A stretch of DNA of 64,000 nt from Lottiidibacillus patelloidae (GCF_002262935.1 NZ_NPIA01000004.1:62001-126000), one strand, 5' to 3'. Positions 1 through 8,811 are shown, counted from the stretch's first letter. The notes: generated by a model not told the origin, from the letters alone. Numbers and translations: made by a program.

Positions 1-650
1 TTTATTCTAGGTGATAATCCGTCTGTAACTTCTACATGAGTCGGATAGACCTTTTTACTTACCGTTAACCCTTTAAAGGAATCTAACTGATACTTTGATT
101 CATCGTTTTCCTTGATACCTAAAACAAGGTATTTTAATTTTTTTCTATATTTCAGGAAAATTATATAGTCACCGGTATACAACAGTTTCCTAAAATCAAC
201 AAATTCCATTGAATCTTCTTCAATATATGATATTTCTACTTGTTGAGAATTATCTCCTCTTCTACTCCTAGCAGTTGTAGTATAGCAATTAACTTTTTTA
301 CTATCTTCTATTGTTCTTCCTTCAAGGTAGTTTATGTTATTAGATATAATAATGATTGGTAACTCAAGAATATATCTTCTTTTAAAGGAATTAATTTTGT
401 CTTGTTTCTCTAGATAGTTGAAGTTATGTAAATAGGGAAAAATGTCCATTTCGCTTGCTGTTAATGCAATATGAGTTTGGTTTGTAGAAGTGTTATGTGT
501 AATTGTATTGGAAGTCGCAAGTTTTTTTACAAGCATGGCGTCAAAAGTATCATTTAGATTTTCAATATTTAGATTAAGGTCCTTGCTATTAAGTTTTTGA
601 TCTTTGATTATTTCTTTAATAGATTCCATTGTTTCATCAAAAATAGGCAT
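1..650 (-). CDS. Unknown protein, N-terminal part only
   Basis: The reverse strand stays open from an ATG at 648-650 to the window edge, giving at least 216 residues starting MPIFDETMESIKEIIKDQ. A good AAAGGAGTG ribosome binding site lies 8 bases before the ATG. The visible part is soluble and lysine/asparagine rich, with a helical first 50 residues and then beta-rich stretches (LPIIIISNN near residue 115, YIIFLKYRKKLKYLVLG near 170). I recognise no family. It is divergent from a two-methyltransferase operon, so a role as restriction enzyme or McrB-like specificity subunit is a guess from position only. The rest of the gene lies outside the window. Confidence 0.7.
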   Translation of the reverse strand, partial: MPIFDETMESIKEIIKDQKLNSKDLNLNIENLNDTFDAMLVKKLATSNTITHNTSTNQTHIALTASEMDIFPYLHNFNYLEKQDKINSFKRRYILELPIIIISNNINYLEGRTIEDSKKVNCYTTTARSRRGDNSQQVEISYIEEDSMEFVDFRKLLYTGDYIIFLKYRKKLKYLVLGIKENDESKYQLDSFKGLTVSKKVYPTHVEVTDGLSPRI

Positions 651-727
651 TATTTTCACTCCTTTAAGACTTTAAGTAAAGGATATCACAAATAATGGAA
701 ACTAGTAATTAGAAATATAGAATGCTA

Positions 728-756
728 TTTATACCCTGATAAAAACATGATATAAT
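728..756 (+). promoter_or_regulatory. Predicted promoter of the methyltransferase operon
   Basis: TATAAT at 751-756 is preceded by TG one base upstream, which makes an extended -10 element, and a poor -35 candidate (TTTATA) lies at 728-733. It sits 44 bases before the start codon at 800. The divergent gene starting at 650 must have its promoter in the same 150-base gap. Confidence 0.5.
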
Positions 757-799
757 TAATTTTAATACGAACAAACGATCTATGGGAGGATAGAGAGAG

Positions 800-1003
800 A
801 TGGGGAAGAAAGTAGGACGACCCTCTGGTAGGAAAAAGACTAGTAAAATTGAAATATTATTAGAACCAGTAACAAAAGAGAAATTTATGGAATACTTACG
901 GGAGGAAGGTAAGTGTGCATCAACAGAAATTGGTTACTGGATTAGAGACTATATTAGAGAGTATGAAACTAGTTTGGATAATAGATTTGATGGAGGGAAA
1001 TAA
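800..1003 (+). CDS. Small basic protein, probable ribbon-helix-helix type
   Basis: This 67-residue protein starts after GGGAGGATAG. It has a basic N-terminal arm (GKKVGRPSGRKK), then a short strand-like stretch (KIEILLEP) and two helices (VTKEKFMEYLREEG and STEIGYWIRDYIREYE). That order fits the ribbon-helix-helix DNA-binding fold seen in small regulators and mobilisation accessory proteins. The gene ends 2 bases before the first methyltransferase, so the two are co-transcribed, and it may act as a control protein for the restriction-modification genes. No family can be named with certainty. The fold call rests on secondary-structure reading only. Confidence 0.6.
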   Translation: MGKKVGRPSGRKKTSKIEILLEPVTKEKFMEYLREEGKCASTEIGYWIRDYIREYETSLDNRFDGGK

Positions 1004-1005
1004 GA

Positions 1006-1956
1006 ATGCTTAATGTTGTTTCATTATTCAGTGGTTGTGGTGGATTGGATTATGGTTTTATGAAAGCGGGATTTAACGTGGTATGGGCAAACGATGTTGA
1101 TAAATTTGCTGTGCAAACTTATAGGGAGAATTTTGGAAACCATATAGTTTTAGATGATATTCAAGACATTGATATTGAATCTATACCAGACCCAGATATA
1201 TTATTAGCCGGATTTCCTTGTCAGCCCTTTAGTATGATGGGTAGTGAGTTAGGTTTTAATGACGCAAGAGGAACTTTGTTCTTTCATATAGCCAAAATTA
1301 TAAATGCTAAAAAACCTGAAATTATAGTATTAGAAAATGTTAGAACACTTAGGACTCATGATGGCGGGAAAACTTATAAGGTAATAATGAATATATTAGA
1401 AAATGAACTAGGATATAAAGTGTTTGATACAGTATTAAATAGTGCAGACTTTGGTGTCCCACAGAAAAGAAATCGAACGTTTATTGTAGGGTTTAGAGAC
1501 CACACCTTTGAATACGAATTTCCACAAACAATTGAATTAGACAAAACTATGCAAGATTTGTTAGAGAAAGATGTTCCACAAAAATATTTCTTATCTGAGA
1601 GGATATTAAAAACAATTCTATCACATGGCACAAAAAACTACAGAGCAACTCCAGAAATAGATTTAAAAGTTGCAAGACCATTATGTGCTACAATGGCTAA
1701 GATGCATCGTGCTAGTCAAGATAATTATGTAACTGATAATGGTAAAGTAAGAAGACTAACACCAAGGGAGTGTGCAAGACTTCAAGGTTTTCCTGAGGAT
1801 TTCAAAATTGTAGTATCCGACACTCAAGCATATAAACAATTTGGCAATGCAGTTACAGTAAATGTTTCTTATTACGTTGCAGTTAGTATATTGCAGGCCA
1901 TTATAAGACAAGAAAACAAGAAAGATAATGAGGTGCAAGAAGTTGCAACCACTTAA
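1006..1956 (+). CDS. DNA (cytosine-5-)-methyltransferase
   Basis: This 316-residue protein has the C5-methyltransferase motifs in order: motif I FSGCGGLD (residues 8-15), motif IV GFPCQPFS with catalytic Cys72, motif VI ENVR (110-113), motif VIII FGVPQKRNR, motif IX RLTPRECARLQGFP and motif X QFGNAVTVNV. It would transfer a methyl group from S-adenosylmethionine to cytosine in a specific DNA site. The length is short but complete, leaving a small target-recognition domain between motifs VIII and IX (about residues 170-245). The 3' end overlaps the start of a second C5 methyltransferase, so both are made from one message. Paired C5 enzymes often methylate the two strands of an asymmetric site; that is inference here. 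Confidence 0.95.
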   Translation: MLNVVSLFSGCGGLDYGFMKAGFNVVWANDVDKFAVQTYRENFGNHIVLDDIQDIDIESIPDPDILLAGFPCQPFSMMGSELGFNDARGTLFFHIAKIINAKKPEIIVLENVRTLRTHDGGKTYKVIMNILENELGYKVFDTVLNSADFGVPQKRNRTFIVGFRDHTFEYEFPQTIELDKTMQDLLEKDVPQKYFLSERILKTILSHGTKNYRATPEIDLKVARPLCATMAKMHRASQDNYVTDNGKVRRLTPRECARLQGFPEDFKIVVSDTQAYKQFGNAVTVNVSYYVAVSILQAIIRQENKKDNEVQEVATT

Positions 1957-3490
1957 AGATTTATTAAGAAAAGAAAGAAAAGAGTATATTACATTATTAA
2001 ATGAAATTCAGTCTTTGCTGTCATTAGAATTTACTAATATAAATGTAAAAGAACAGTTGGTTATAGAAGATTTATATAAATATGTTTATAAACGAATTGG
2101 TATTATAACAAGTGATAACAGTGAACATGAAATTGTACAACTAAAAGAATTTATTAATCAAAATATGGAATACGATTATAATGATTTTATCAACTCTATT
2201 ATTGAATTGACAAAGCATTATTGCTTTGAAGAATCTCCACTTTGTAACGAATGTCCTATACAAAATTATTGTGAAAAGTACAGAACTGACAAGATAGAAG
2301 AACAGAAAAAGAGTAATAACCCTTTGTTAATTGATTTATTTTGTGGTTCGGGTGGAATGTCCTTAGGATTTAAACAAGTTGGATTTAATATTGCATTAGC
2401 AAATGATATTGAGAAGTGTTGTATAGATACTTATACCCATAATCATCCCGAAGTTCCTAGAGAAAATGTAGTATTAGATGATATTAAAGAATTATTAACG
2501 TATGCAAATGGTTTACTCCCAAATAAAGAAATCGATTTAATTATTGGGGGACCGCCTTGCCAAGGGTTCAGCAATGCTAATCGCCAAAGGGTAATTGATG
2601 ATCCAAGGAATAAATTGTACAAGCATTTTGTCGAATTTGTTAACATAATAAAACCAAACTTTTTTGTTATGGAAAATGTTAGGGGTATGAAAAACATATC
2701 TGAACAAGTAATTGAGGATTTTGAGGAGTTAGGTTATAACGTACATTGTGAAGTATTAAATGCTGCGGATTTTGGAGTTCCTCAGAATAGAGAAAGAATA
2801 ATCTTTATTGGAAATTTGATGGGGATTGATAGTAAAGGAATATTTGAGGAAATTCACCATAGAAACAAAAGAATAAATAAATATGTCTTAAGAGATGCAC
2901 TATATAATTTGAGAGAACTTAAGGCACTAACAATTAAGAATTCTACAGAGGTTGATTCAGAAGAATCTGGAAGAAAAATCGATATGAATCAAAAGTATAA
3001 ACAAGAAAATGATTACATTAGTATTATTAATAATGGGAAGAGTTCAAAATTTATTTATAATCACAAGGCTCGTTACAATAATGATAGGGATATTGAAATT
3101 TTTAGAAGACTTGATCAAGGAGATAAGTCTGATGACCCTAAAATTGCAGACATAATGCCTTATAAAAATAGAAATCACATTTTTAAGGATAAGTACTTTA
3201 AACTTCAGAATGATAAGTACTCCAAAACAATTACTGCTCATATGAAGTTTGACTGTAATATGTATATACACCCAACCCAAGCAAGAGGCTTAACTCCAAG
3301 AGAGGCTGCAAGGATCCAATCATATCCGGATAGTTATTTCTTTAAGGGACCTTATACAAAAACATATATGCAAGTTGGAAATTCTGTCCCTCCATTAATG
3401 GGTAGAGGAATTGGAGTAATACTAAAAGAATATATAGATTTGTATAAAAAGAACAATGAAAGTAAGGAAGAGCCTAAAATAGGAGTGTAA
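1943..3490 (+). CDS. DNA (cytosine-5-)-methyltransferase with N-terminal FeS-type cysteine loop
   Basis: I chose the TTG at 1943 because GAGGTG lies 7 bases upstream; an in-frame ATG at 1928 (520 residues) has no good ribosome binding site. In the 520-residue numbering, residues 131-510 are a full C5 methyltransferase: DLFCGSGGMSLGF, GGPPCQGFS with catalytic Cys211, ENVRG (250-254), FGVPQNRER, LTPREAARIQSYP and QVGNSVPP. The first 130 residues are unusual. They end in Cys99-X6-Cys106-X2-Cys109-X5-Cys115, exactly the spacing of the [4Fe-4S] loop of endonuclease III and MutY glycosylases, but no HhH-GPD catalytic core is present. The extension may help DNA binding or target flipping. The gene overlaps the upstream methyltransferase by 14 bases. 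Confidence 0.92.
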   Translation: MQPLKDLLRKERKEYITLLNEIQSLLSLEFTNINVKEQLVIEDLYKYVYKRIGIITSDNSEHEIVQLKEFINQNMEYDYNDFINSIIELTKHYCFEESPLCNECPIQNYCEKYRTDKIEEQKKSNNPLLIDLFCGSGGMSLGFKQVGFNIALANDIEKCCIDTYTHNHPEVPRENVVLDDIKELLTYANGLLPNKEIDLIIGGPPCQGFSNANRQRVIDDPRNKLYKHFVEFVNIIKPNFFVMENVRGMKNISEQVIEDFEELGYNVHCEVLNAADFGVPQNRERIIFIGNLMGIDSKGIFEEIHHRNKRINKYVLRDALYNLRELKALTIKNSTEVDSEESGRKIDMNQKYKQENDYISIINNGKSSKFIYNHKARYNNDRDIEIFRRLDQGDKSDDPKIADIMPYKNRNHIFKDKYFKLQNDKYSKTITAHMKFDCNMYIHPTQARGLTPREAARIQSYPDSYFFKGPYTKTYMQVGNSVPPLMGRGIGVILKEYIDLYKKNNESKEEPKIGV

Positions 3491-3493
3491 AAA

Positions 3494-3688
3494 GTGATTT
3501 GTGAATGTGGAGGTATATTTTTCGTAGAAAAAGTTCATGAAGTAGATGATAGTTTAGACAGAAAAGGTAATACATTATCAAATAGATTATGTGATGTGAA
3601 ATGCATAAAATGTGGTTCTTATAGATATTATCAACCATATGATCTTGGTAAACAAATTAACTTAGTCCCAAAAAGCACCGAGAAGTAG
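3494..3688 (+). CDS. Small zinc-ribbon-like protein
   Basis: A GTG start at 3494 follows the TAGGAGTG that ends the methyltransferase gene, giving 64 residues. It has a CxC pair near the N-terminus (Cys3, Cys5) and a CxxC pair later (KCIKCGSYR), with another Cys in between. This pattern suggests a small zinc ribbon. The gene begins 3 bases after the methyltransferase stop and ends in a strong terminator, so it is the last gene of the operon. Its function is unknown; similar tiny cysteine proteins ride along with restriction-modification operons. Confidence in the coding call is moderate because of the short length. Confidence 0.6.
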   Translation: MICECGGIFFVEKVHEVDDSLDRKGNTLSNRLCDVKCIKCGSYRYYQPYDLGKQINLVPKSTEK

Positions 3689-3705
3689 AGATCTCGGTGC
3701 TTTTT
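3670..3705. terminator. Bidirectional intrinsic terminator
   Basis: A 14-bp stem (AAAAAGCACCGAGA with TCTCGGTGCTTTTT) closes an 8-base loop, with A and T tracts on the two sides. It lies between the methyltransferase operon and the convergent recombinase gene and can serve both. Confidence 0.9.
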
Positions 3706-4525
3706 ACTGTTCTATATATAAGTTTTCAAGGGCATATTGTTTATCATATAATGTAGGGGCTGAGTATCTTAGTATCATGTCAGCATTAGCATGCCCACTT
3801 AATGCCTGAACAACACTTATATCTTCACCACTTCTAATTAAGTTTGTTATAAATGTGTGACGAAGTGCATGAACATTAAATCCATATTTCTCTAATAAGT
3901 GCTGAACAGATCTAGCACTTATTCTCTTCCCTCGATTAGAAAGAAATAATGCTATTTCACTGTCAGTCCGTTCTTCTAAATACCTTGTTATCGTCCTTCT
4001 TGCTTCGCTATTTAAGGGAATATCACGTTCCCTATTTCCCTTACCAATTATTTTTGCATTTCCTTTTCGATTACTTATTTCAATTGAAGTTATATTTAAA
4101 GAGACCAATTCATACAATCTTATTCCAGTATTAGAAAGCAACGTAACAATGGCGATATCTCTTTTGTTGCCAGTCCTATCGACTTCGCGTAGAAGACGAT
4201 TAAGTTCATTCCTATTCAATGCTTTTGGTGCTTCATTTCGGAAGTCCTTTACTTTAATAATATTAATATCTTCGATTGTTTCTTCTTTTCCTGCCCATCT
4301 ACTGTACTTCTTGATTGCATTCCATATTTTATTAATTGTTGCTGCACTTTTATCTCTACTGGCTAAATAGTTTAAATATTGTTGGACATCGGTTCTAGCA
4401 TATTCTTGTAGATTTGTTCCAGCACCATCTAACCATTCTTCAAATTTTAGAATAGCATGTTCATAGGTTTTAACTGTGGTATTTGATTTACCTCTTAATC
4501 CATTCTCAAGAAATTGTTGTAACAT
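3704..4525 (-). CDS. Tyrosine recombinase (integrase, XerC/D-like)
   Basis: This 273-residue protein has the two domains of tyrosine recombinases: an N-terminal core-binding (SAM-like) domain at about residues 1-90 and a catalytic domain from about 100. The active-site set is visible: Arg136 (NTGIRLYEL), Lys162 (IIGKGNRER), His219-x-x-Arg222 (HALRHTF), His245 (LSGHAN) and nucleophile Tyr254 (ILRYSAP). The family cuts and rejoins DNA at specific sites for integration, excision or dimer resolution. The size is that of compact XerC/D-type or integron-like enzymes rather than phage integrases with an arm-binding domain. The region just upstream carries repeats that could be its binding sites. It is probably the mobility gene of this island. 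Confidence 0.93.
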   Translation of the reverse strand: MLQQFLENGLRGKSNTTVKTYEHAILKFEEWLDGAGTNLQEYARTDVQQYLNYLASRDKSAATINKIWNAIKKYSRWAGKEETIEDINIIKVKDFRNEAPKALNRNELNRLLREVDRTGNKRDIAIVTLLSNTGIRLYELVSLNITSIEISNRKGNAKIIGKGNRERDIPLNSEARRTITRYLEERTDSEIALFLSNRGKRISARSVQHLLEKYGFNVHALRHTFITNLIRSGEDISVVQALSGHANADMILRYSAPTLYDKQYALENLYIEQ

Positions 4526-4559
4526 GGTACACTTTTCACCCCTTAATTAGTGATAAATA

Positions 4560-4674
4560 ATTCTACGCAATCATTTTCCTTTGTTATTTACGATAATATA
4601 GTGTCAATTCAATAAAATCTAGCCTTGTAATTGCATAGAATACAAATTCTACGCAAAAATTCTACGAAGTAGAA
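4560..4674. repeat. Direct and inverted ATTCTACG repeats upstream of the recombinase
   Basis: ATTCTACGCAA occurs exactly at 4560-4570 and at 4646-4656. The second copy is the right arm of an 11-bp inverted repeat (TTGCATAGAAT at 4631-4641, one mismatch) around a 4-base spacer. A third ATTCTACG at 4659-4666 begins another palindrome, TTCTAC-GAA-GTAGAA (4660-4674). Two arms of 11 bp around a short centre is the usual layout of a tyrosine-recombinase core site, so this is a candidate attachment or resolution site. An operator controlling the recombinase gene is the main alternative. Confidence 0.55.
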
Positions 4675-4766
4675 AACTTTTATACTAAGTTGCATTTCTT
4701 TTGTTTTGATTACTTATATTTCTTACATTTTTCACAAGGAATTCTTATGCCCTTATTAAATTCAGT

Positions 4767-5585
4767 TTATTTTTTTGTAAATATCCAAAAATGCAGTTTA
4801 ACGGGAGTTTGTAAATAGGTTCCCACGTCAAGTGTTGTATTTTCTATATGAAGTGATGAACCAAAAGTTTCTTTAATAAAGGCGTCAATAGTATTTAATG
4901 CATTTGGGTTGTTTTTATTAAATTCAGTAATTTGTTTGTAGTGATTTTTTAAAGAGTACCATTTTGGATCGAAACCTAAAGGAAAATCTATTAAAACTAA
5001 AATTTCAAAATAAGAAATACGATCATCAATTAATGTAAATTTATCCATTCGTTCGATGTCAGCAAAAATGTAATTATTACTTTTCAAAGTAGTATTTGTT
5101 AGTTGATATATTACTTCACATTTAAATTCAATCAGGGTAGTTAATGGGAAAATAGGGTTATTTTTAGGGCGTTTTTCCGGATATTCAAATAAGGCAAGGT
5201 CAATTGCTTGAGTTGAACTTAATTCATGAATGAAACATAAATTTCTTAACTCAGGAGGAAGATTTTTTAATTTCTCTTTTTCTTGGGCTCTTAATTCTTT
5301 TAATTCTCGCTTTTTGCTATTCAAGATTTTTAAGTCAATGTTTAATTTTTTGCAAAATACTTCAAAATGAATTCTTGGGATTCCCCAAGGTTCAGAAATT
5401 TGCCACTCTCTAATCGGAAATACTCTTGTGTTTCCTTGAGAGAATTGGTCAGAAAAGTATAAAGAAAGTTTATCTCTAAATAAATATTCACTCTTACTTT
5501 GGAAAGACAATTGTGCTAATTCATTAGGTAAAGAATATGTAGGGATGGAGTTAATAGCATCTTTAATATGTTGCATAGTTAACAA
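4767..5585 (-). CDS. Predicted PD-(D/E)XK-type nuclease
   Basis: The start is a TTG at 5583-5585 with AAAAGGAGTG placed 9 bases before it; an ATG three codons later would be too far away. The 272-residue protein has an early helix with a glutamate (KSEYLFRDKL, Glu33), then Asp129 in QAIDLALFE and Glu153-x-Lys155 in TLIEFKCE. The spacing E...D...ExK on a strand-turn-strand background is the signature of the PD-(D/E)XK nuclease fold of many restriction enzymes. A charged helical stretch (about residues 85-108) lies between. I cannot name a family. It stands alone between the recombinase and the primase-helicase gene, so it may be an orphan restriction or effector nuclease. Confidence 0.65.
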   Translation of the reverse strand: MLTMQHIKDAINSIPTYSLPNELAQLSFQSKSEYLFRDKLSLYFSDQFSQGNTRVFPIREWQISEPWGIPRIHFEVFCKKLNIDLKILNSKKRELKELRAQEKEKLKNLPPELRNLCFIHELSSTQAIDLALFEYPEKRPKNNPIFPLTTLIEFKCEVIYQLTNTTLKSNNYIFADIERMDKFTLIDDRISYFEILVLIDFPLGFDPKWYSLKNHYKQITEFNKNNPNALNTIDAFIKETFGSSLHIENTTLDVGTYLQTPVKLHFWIFTKK

Positions 5586-6003
5586 AATTAATCACTCCTT
5601 TTCTTTAATGAGAATTATTAAGTAACAGTTTATAAGTGATATTCTCTTCAACTAAACTAGTAATCATTCTATCAATGTAAATTATATTATACATAACAGG
5701 AAAAAATTACTAAAGGAAACATATTCTTAATAAAGTTTGAGTGTAATTTATTAGAAAGTAGTTTCAATAGCAATAAATTGCTAGATTATATTTCACACTA
5801 AGAAAACATTTAATAATTTGTTATTAATATGTTGAAAAATACTGACGCTAAAAATTTGAGATCAATAAATAAGTAACATATAATCATTTTAATCCACTGG
5901 TAAAAACCAGAAATTTAAGGAGGTTGTTAAACAAGAGGAAAAGTTGAGAGTCAAAATGTAGCATAATAATGTAGTAGTGACTCTCCTGCAAAGGAGGGAT
6001 AAA
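5586..6003. other. AT-rich control region ahead of the primase-helicase gene
   Basis: No gene is seen in these 418 bases. They hold a palindrome TAGCAAT-AA-ATTGCTA (5768-5783). Directly before the ribosome binding site there is a perfect 8-bp inverted repeat, GAGAGTCA (5946-5953) and TGACTCTC (5978-5985), enclosing two ATGTAG copies. Such structure upstream of a replication gene fits autoregulation or an origin, but neither is proven. Confidence 0.35.
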
Positions 6004-8703
6004 ATGTTTAACGAAAAATGTAGTTTGAATAACTTAAAGGACTTCAAGGTGAAAGTAAGTTTAGATGTAAGTGGGCTAGAGGCTAAACCACAAGGTGAAA
6101 GTGAGATTATCAGAATAAATAATCGTATAGCCAAATACCCTAAGGAAATTAAAGTTTGTGAATTAGCCGAGAAAATCATCACTCCTAGTGCGAGAAGTTT
6201 TTGTCCAGCAGTATTTACCAATGGCAGTAGGAAAAATGCAAATTGGCAGAGTCAACAAATATTCGCTCTGGATATTGATGAAGGCTTAAAGGTGTCAGAA
6301 GCACTGCAAAGATGTGAAAGGTATAATATTAACCCTATTATTGTATATGCAACTTTCAGGCATACTGAAAGACATCAAAAATTTAGATTGCTCTTTCTAT
6401 TAAATGAAGAATTAACAGATATTCGAGCAAGAGATTATGTGCAAAAATCATTAATGTACTTGTTTCCAGAAGCAGATAGTAATACATCAGATGCTTCCCG
6501 GTTATTATTTGGAGGAAAAGAAATACTGTTTTATGATTACAAAAATTATATAAGTGTACCAAGTATAAATGAAGCGATTACAATTAAATTAAAAAATAGT
6601 AGCAATTCTACTAGAAATACTAGAAACTATTGTGCAATGGTAGGAATAAATATTATTAATGGAGTTCCGGATATTAAAATCATTAACGATAATGAAGAGA
6701 TCGAAGATAATGAAAATACCTTTGTATCAATGAAAAAAAGTCGAGCAAGACCTATTAATAATAATAGGAGTTGCTCACAAATTATTCATGATTACTCTTA
6801 CATTATTAATTTTTCACATAATGTTAACTTAATTCGGGAAAGTAATGAGCAAATTGGTAAATTTAATATCGAAAGTTTTAAAACAAATCGAGCAAATAAG
6901 GTTAGAAATTTTCCATTTAAACAACTTCATAGTAAATGTAGGCTATACCGTGAAGCGTTATCTGGCGAACATTGGTTATATCATCGTGAAATGTTTGGTA
7001 TAATGAATAACCTTTTACATATTCGAGGTGGAGAGGCAAAAGTTAAGCAAATACTTACTAGTCGTCCAGAATATAAAAGCAAAATCAGTGATTGGAATAT
7101 CATGAGCAATCAAATCATAAAGGCACAATATGCTCCTTCTCGGTGTAGTAACTTTTGTCCTTTCGCAAATGAATGTGAACATGGTACTAACCTGATAGAC
7201 CAAGGCAAATTATGTAGAGGAAGTGTAAAAAGGTTTAAAAGGCATGAATCAAAAAAATTGGAAGAAAGCGAGTTAGAATTAAAAAGGATTTTCACAAATG
7301 CTACAACGTCAGATGACTTAATCACAATAATAAAGGCACCAACTGGAATAGGAAAAACGGATTTATATATAAATGCTGCTAAGGATACTCCAATGACAAT
7401 TGCTTTACCAACTCATAGGTTAAAAGAAGAAGTATCAGCACGATTGGAACAACAAAACATTTTCCACTGCAAAGTTCCAAATTTACATGACTTTGAATTG
7501 TCACCTGTTATTGAGCAACAAGTAAATCAATTATACAATGTTGGTGCATACAAGTCTGTTCAAAAAATTCTGGAGGAAAATAAACATAATGATAATAGCA
7601 TCTATACTTACCTTAACGAGTTAGAACATTTTAATAATGAAAAAAGTAATGTTAAATTAACAACTCATCAGCGATGTCTATATACAAATGTAGAAAAAGA
7701 AAGGTTACTTATCATAGATGAAGATATAATCCCTAACGTGTTACCAATATCTAGTGTAAGTTTTGAAGATATTATAAAATCAATCACAAAAATACTATGC
7801 ATCAGTAATGAAGAAAATCTTAATGAAATTGAGGAATTTAGAAATGCTTTGTACGAGTTACATGAAAATGTAGTCTATGACTTACCAAGAAACAATTTTA
7901 GAAGAATATTTAATAATATAGATAAAGACATAATAAGTGAACTGAATTTAAATTCAGATATTGTTGGTCTTTTCGATTGTAAGCACTTTATTAAAGTTAA
8001 AAACAACGGTAGTAATTATAATCTTGTATTTATAAAAAAAAATACCTTGCCTAAAAATAAGATAATCATACTAAGCGCAACAATCAATGAAACAATTGCC
8101 AAAATGGTATTTGGAAATAAAATAAAGTTTTATGATTTAGGTTCAGTAGAACAGCAAGGTGAAATTATTCAAATACCAATAAAAAGTTATAGTAGGTTCC
8201 AGTTAACTAATAATAACAACCTTAGTTTGGAAGCGATCAATTTGAGAGAAAAATATAATCCAAATAGTAAGGTAATTACATATAAAGGGTTCTTTAATGA
8301 TCTGCAAAACTCAGATAATGTTAATTTTGGAAATACAGAAGGGATAGACACATTAAGAGGTGAAAATCTAACAATTATAGGTACTCCTCATATAAACTCA
8401 CTTTGTTACCGTCTAATCTCAAGTGCTTTAGGCTTTAATTCAGACAATGACGAAATGACTTATCATAAAATAAGTAGGAACGGATTTGAGTTTTATTTTA
8501 ATACATATAAAAATAATGAGACCTTGAAAGAAATTCAGTTATACTTTATTGAGTCAGGCTTATTACAAGCCATAGGGAGAGCAAGAACCTTGAGAGAAAG
8601 TGCAAAGGTGTTGGTTCTTAGCAACTATCCTATTAAGGAGGCGAAACTATTAAATCTATCTTATCAAAAATTAATTAGAATTAATAATGAGTGTCTTGAA
8701 TAA
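6004..8703 (+). CDS. Primase-helicase fusion, predicted replication protein of the mobile element
   Basis: The start is the ATG at 6004, with AAGGAGGGAT just upstream, giving 899 residues. The first 180 residues look like an archaeo-eukaryotic primase-like core: FALDIDEG (87-94), YATFRHTERHQKFRLLF (115-131) and SDASRLLFGG (162-171). Around residues 378-405 a cysteine set (C-X3-C-X5-C-X11-C) suggests a zinc or FeS site. The C-terminal half is a superfamily 2 helicase: Walker A APTGIGKTD (about 445-453), ALPTHR, Walker B LLIIDED (about 568), LSATIN and motif VI QAIGRAR (about 856). Primase and helicase on one chain is typical of replication initiators of plasmids and integrative elements. Sequence is AT rich like its neighbours. 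A phage-derived helicase is the alternative. Confidence 0.75.
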   Translation: MFNEKCSLNNLKDFKVKVSLDVSGLEAKPQGESEIIRINNRIAKYPKEIKVCELAEKIITPSARSFCPAVFTNGSRKNANWQSQQIFALDIDEGLKVSEALQRCERYNINPIIVYATFRHTERHQKFRLLFLLNEELTDIRARDYVQKSLMYLFPEADSNTSDASRLLFGGKEILFYDYKNYISVPSINEAITIKLKNSSNSTRNTRNYCAMVGINIINGVPDIKIINDNEEIEDNENTFVSMKKSRARPINNNRSCSQIIHDYSYIINFSHNVNLIRESNEQIGKFNIESFKTNRANKVRNFPFKQLHSKCRLYREALSGEHWLYHREMFGIMNNLLHIRGGEAKVKQILTSRPEYKSKISDWNIMSNQIIKAQYAPSRCSNFCPFANECEHGTNLIDQGKLCRGSVKRFKRHESKKLEESELELKRIFTNATTSDDLITIIKAPTGIGKTDLYINAAKDTPMTIALPTHRLKEEVSARLEQQNIFHCKVPNLHDFELSPVIEQQVNQLYNVGAYKSVQKILEENKHNDNSIYTYLNELEHFNNEKSNVKLTTHQRCLYTNVEKERLLIIDEDIIPNVLPISSVSFEDIIKSITKILCISNEENLNEIEEFRNALYELHENVVYDLPRNNFRRIFNNIDKDIISELNLNSDIVGLFDCKHFIKVKNNGSNYNLVFIKKNTLPKNKIIILSATINETIAKMVFGNKIKFYDLGSVEQQGEIIQIPIKSYSRFQLTNNNNLSLEAINLREKYNPNSKVITYKGFFNDLQNSDNVNFGNTEGIDTLRGENLTIIGTPHINSLCYRLISSALGFNSDNDEMTYHKISRNGFEFYFNTYKNNETLKEIQLYFIESGLLQAIGRARTLRESAKVLVLSNYPIKEAKLLNLSYQKLIRINNECLE

Positions 8704-8727
8704 CAACTTAATATGGAGGTTAAGTTC

Positions 8728-8751
8728 ATGTCAAAAGTTAAAGGTATTTAG
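8728..8751 (+). other. Seven-codon reading frame before a terminator
   Basis: A good ATGGAGGT ribosome binding site is followed 7 bases later by ATG and seven sense codons (MSKVKGI) ending at TAG, right before the terminator. It may be a remnant of a deleted gene or a very short leader peptide. Confidence 0.3.
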
Positions 8752-8790
8752 AGATCCCGACAAAGCGGTATTAGTTGTCGGGATCTTTTA
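8752..8790. terminator. Intrinsic terminator
   Basis: A 12-bp stem (AGATCCCGACAA with TTGTCGGGATCT) closes an 11-base loop and is followed by TTTTAATTT. It ends the primase-helicase message and could also stop the convergent lipoprotein message. Confidence 0.85.
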
Positions 8791-8811
8791 ATTTAATTAT
8801 CTAATTCAATA

